From assembly GCA_019747615.1 (NCBI GenBank), contig JAIEQQ010000478.1, forward strand, positions 1 through 5,456: a DNA stretch of 5,456 nt, given 5' to 3'. Source of the stretch: Phycisphaerales bacterium (lineage in GTDB: Bacteria > Planctomycetota > Phycisphaerae > Phycisphaerales > UBA1924). The position numbers and the translations under genes are program-made. The number at the start of each line of letters is the position of its first letter. Position 1 is the first letter of the stretch. A model generated the notes under the pieces. That model saw only the letters and a list, made by a program, of their open reading frames with translations, searched no databases and had not been told where the DNA came from. Below are positions 5,329-5,456 of this stretch, one piece after another.

Positions 5329-5456
5329 ATGACGCGGGGCCGGGCAGCCGCACTGCTGGCGAACATCATGTGGTTGCTCGGTGACCTTTGGTGGCAAGCG
5401 CGCCAGCTCGTGGCGCCGCAGCCCGACGAGGGCCCCTTGCGCAGCATTGCCGACCT
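5329..5456 (+). CDS. Probable 5' end of a downstream gene, unknown function (partial)
   Basis: An ATG at 5329 opens a frame with no stop to the window end (42 codons seen). About 86% of its codons end in G or C, in line with real genes here. It starts 13 bases after the stop of the papain-like gene, the spacing of a two-gene operon. GAGG (5314-5317) overlapping that stop lies 11 bases upstream, a weak RBS. The visible N-terminus has a hydrophobic stretch (AALLANIMWLLGDLWW, residues 7-22) that could be a short membrane or amphipathic helix, then APQPDEGPLRSIAD. I do not recognise the family. It could still be a chance open frame because only 128 bases are visible. Confidence 0.45.
   Translation, partial: MTRGRAAALLANIMWLLGDLWWQARQLVAPQPDEGPLRSIAD

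Noticed and set aside
4848..5447. 199-aa minus-strand open frame
   Set aside because: It is antisense to the papain-like gene, which has conserved-looking motifs and a good ribosome-binding site; the minus frame is Arg/Pro/His-rich with no motif.

Overview
The window is GC-rich bacterial chromosome with sparse, mostly single-gene transcription units. It carries a murJ lipid II flippase, a WaaF-like GT9 glycosyltransferase, a membrane DUF3592 protein and a tRNA-Ala(GGC) with no encoded CCA. This gene set and style (Gram-negative envelope genes, weak or absent Shine-Dalgarno sites, a DUF3592 protein with a long C-terminal beta-rich extension, repeat-filled gaps) suggests a planctomycete, perhaps Phycisphaerae. 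That placement is an inference from protein style; no taxonomic marker gene is present.

Layout, left to right. Bases 46-1224 (+) encode a GT9/heptosyltransferase-type enzyme. The gap 1225-1401 lies between two convergent genes and is almost entirely repeat DNA. It holds a heptanucleotide tandem array that runs into the end of the glycosyltransferase gene, then a perfect 30-bp inverted duplication whose two arms are each a hairpin (a REP-doublet or REPIN-like element). Bases 1402-2523 (-) encode the DUF3592 membrane protein. Bases 2524-2817 hold no convincing gene; they contain candidate promoters and a perfect hairpin ahead of tRNA-Ala(GGC) at 2818-2892, which is followed by an intrinsic terminator. 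Two further hairpins occupy the gap before the convergent end of murJ (3037-4698, -). A 164-bp divergent promoter region with a strong G-quadruplex motif separates murJ from a small rightward gene (4863-5315). That gene looks like a circularly permuted papain-like (NlpC/P60, LRAT or PPPDE type) protein. A probable second gene starts 13 bases after it and runs off the window.

Function: the glycosyltransferase and MurJ both belong to envelope biogenesis (saccharide/LPS-core assembly and peptidoglycan precursor flipping), but they are not in one operon. The DUF3592 protein and the papain-like protein have no assigned role. I found no clear defence island, CRISPR array or intact transposon. The most unusual content is the repeat cluster at 1211-1362, the two G4 motifs around the murJ start, and the small Trp-rich His/Cys protein with its downstream partner.
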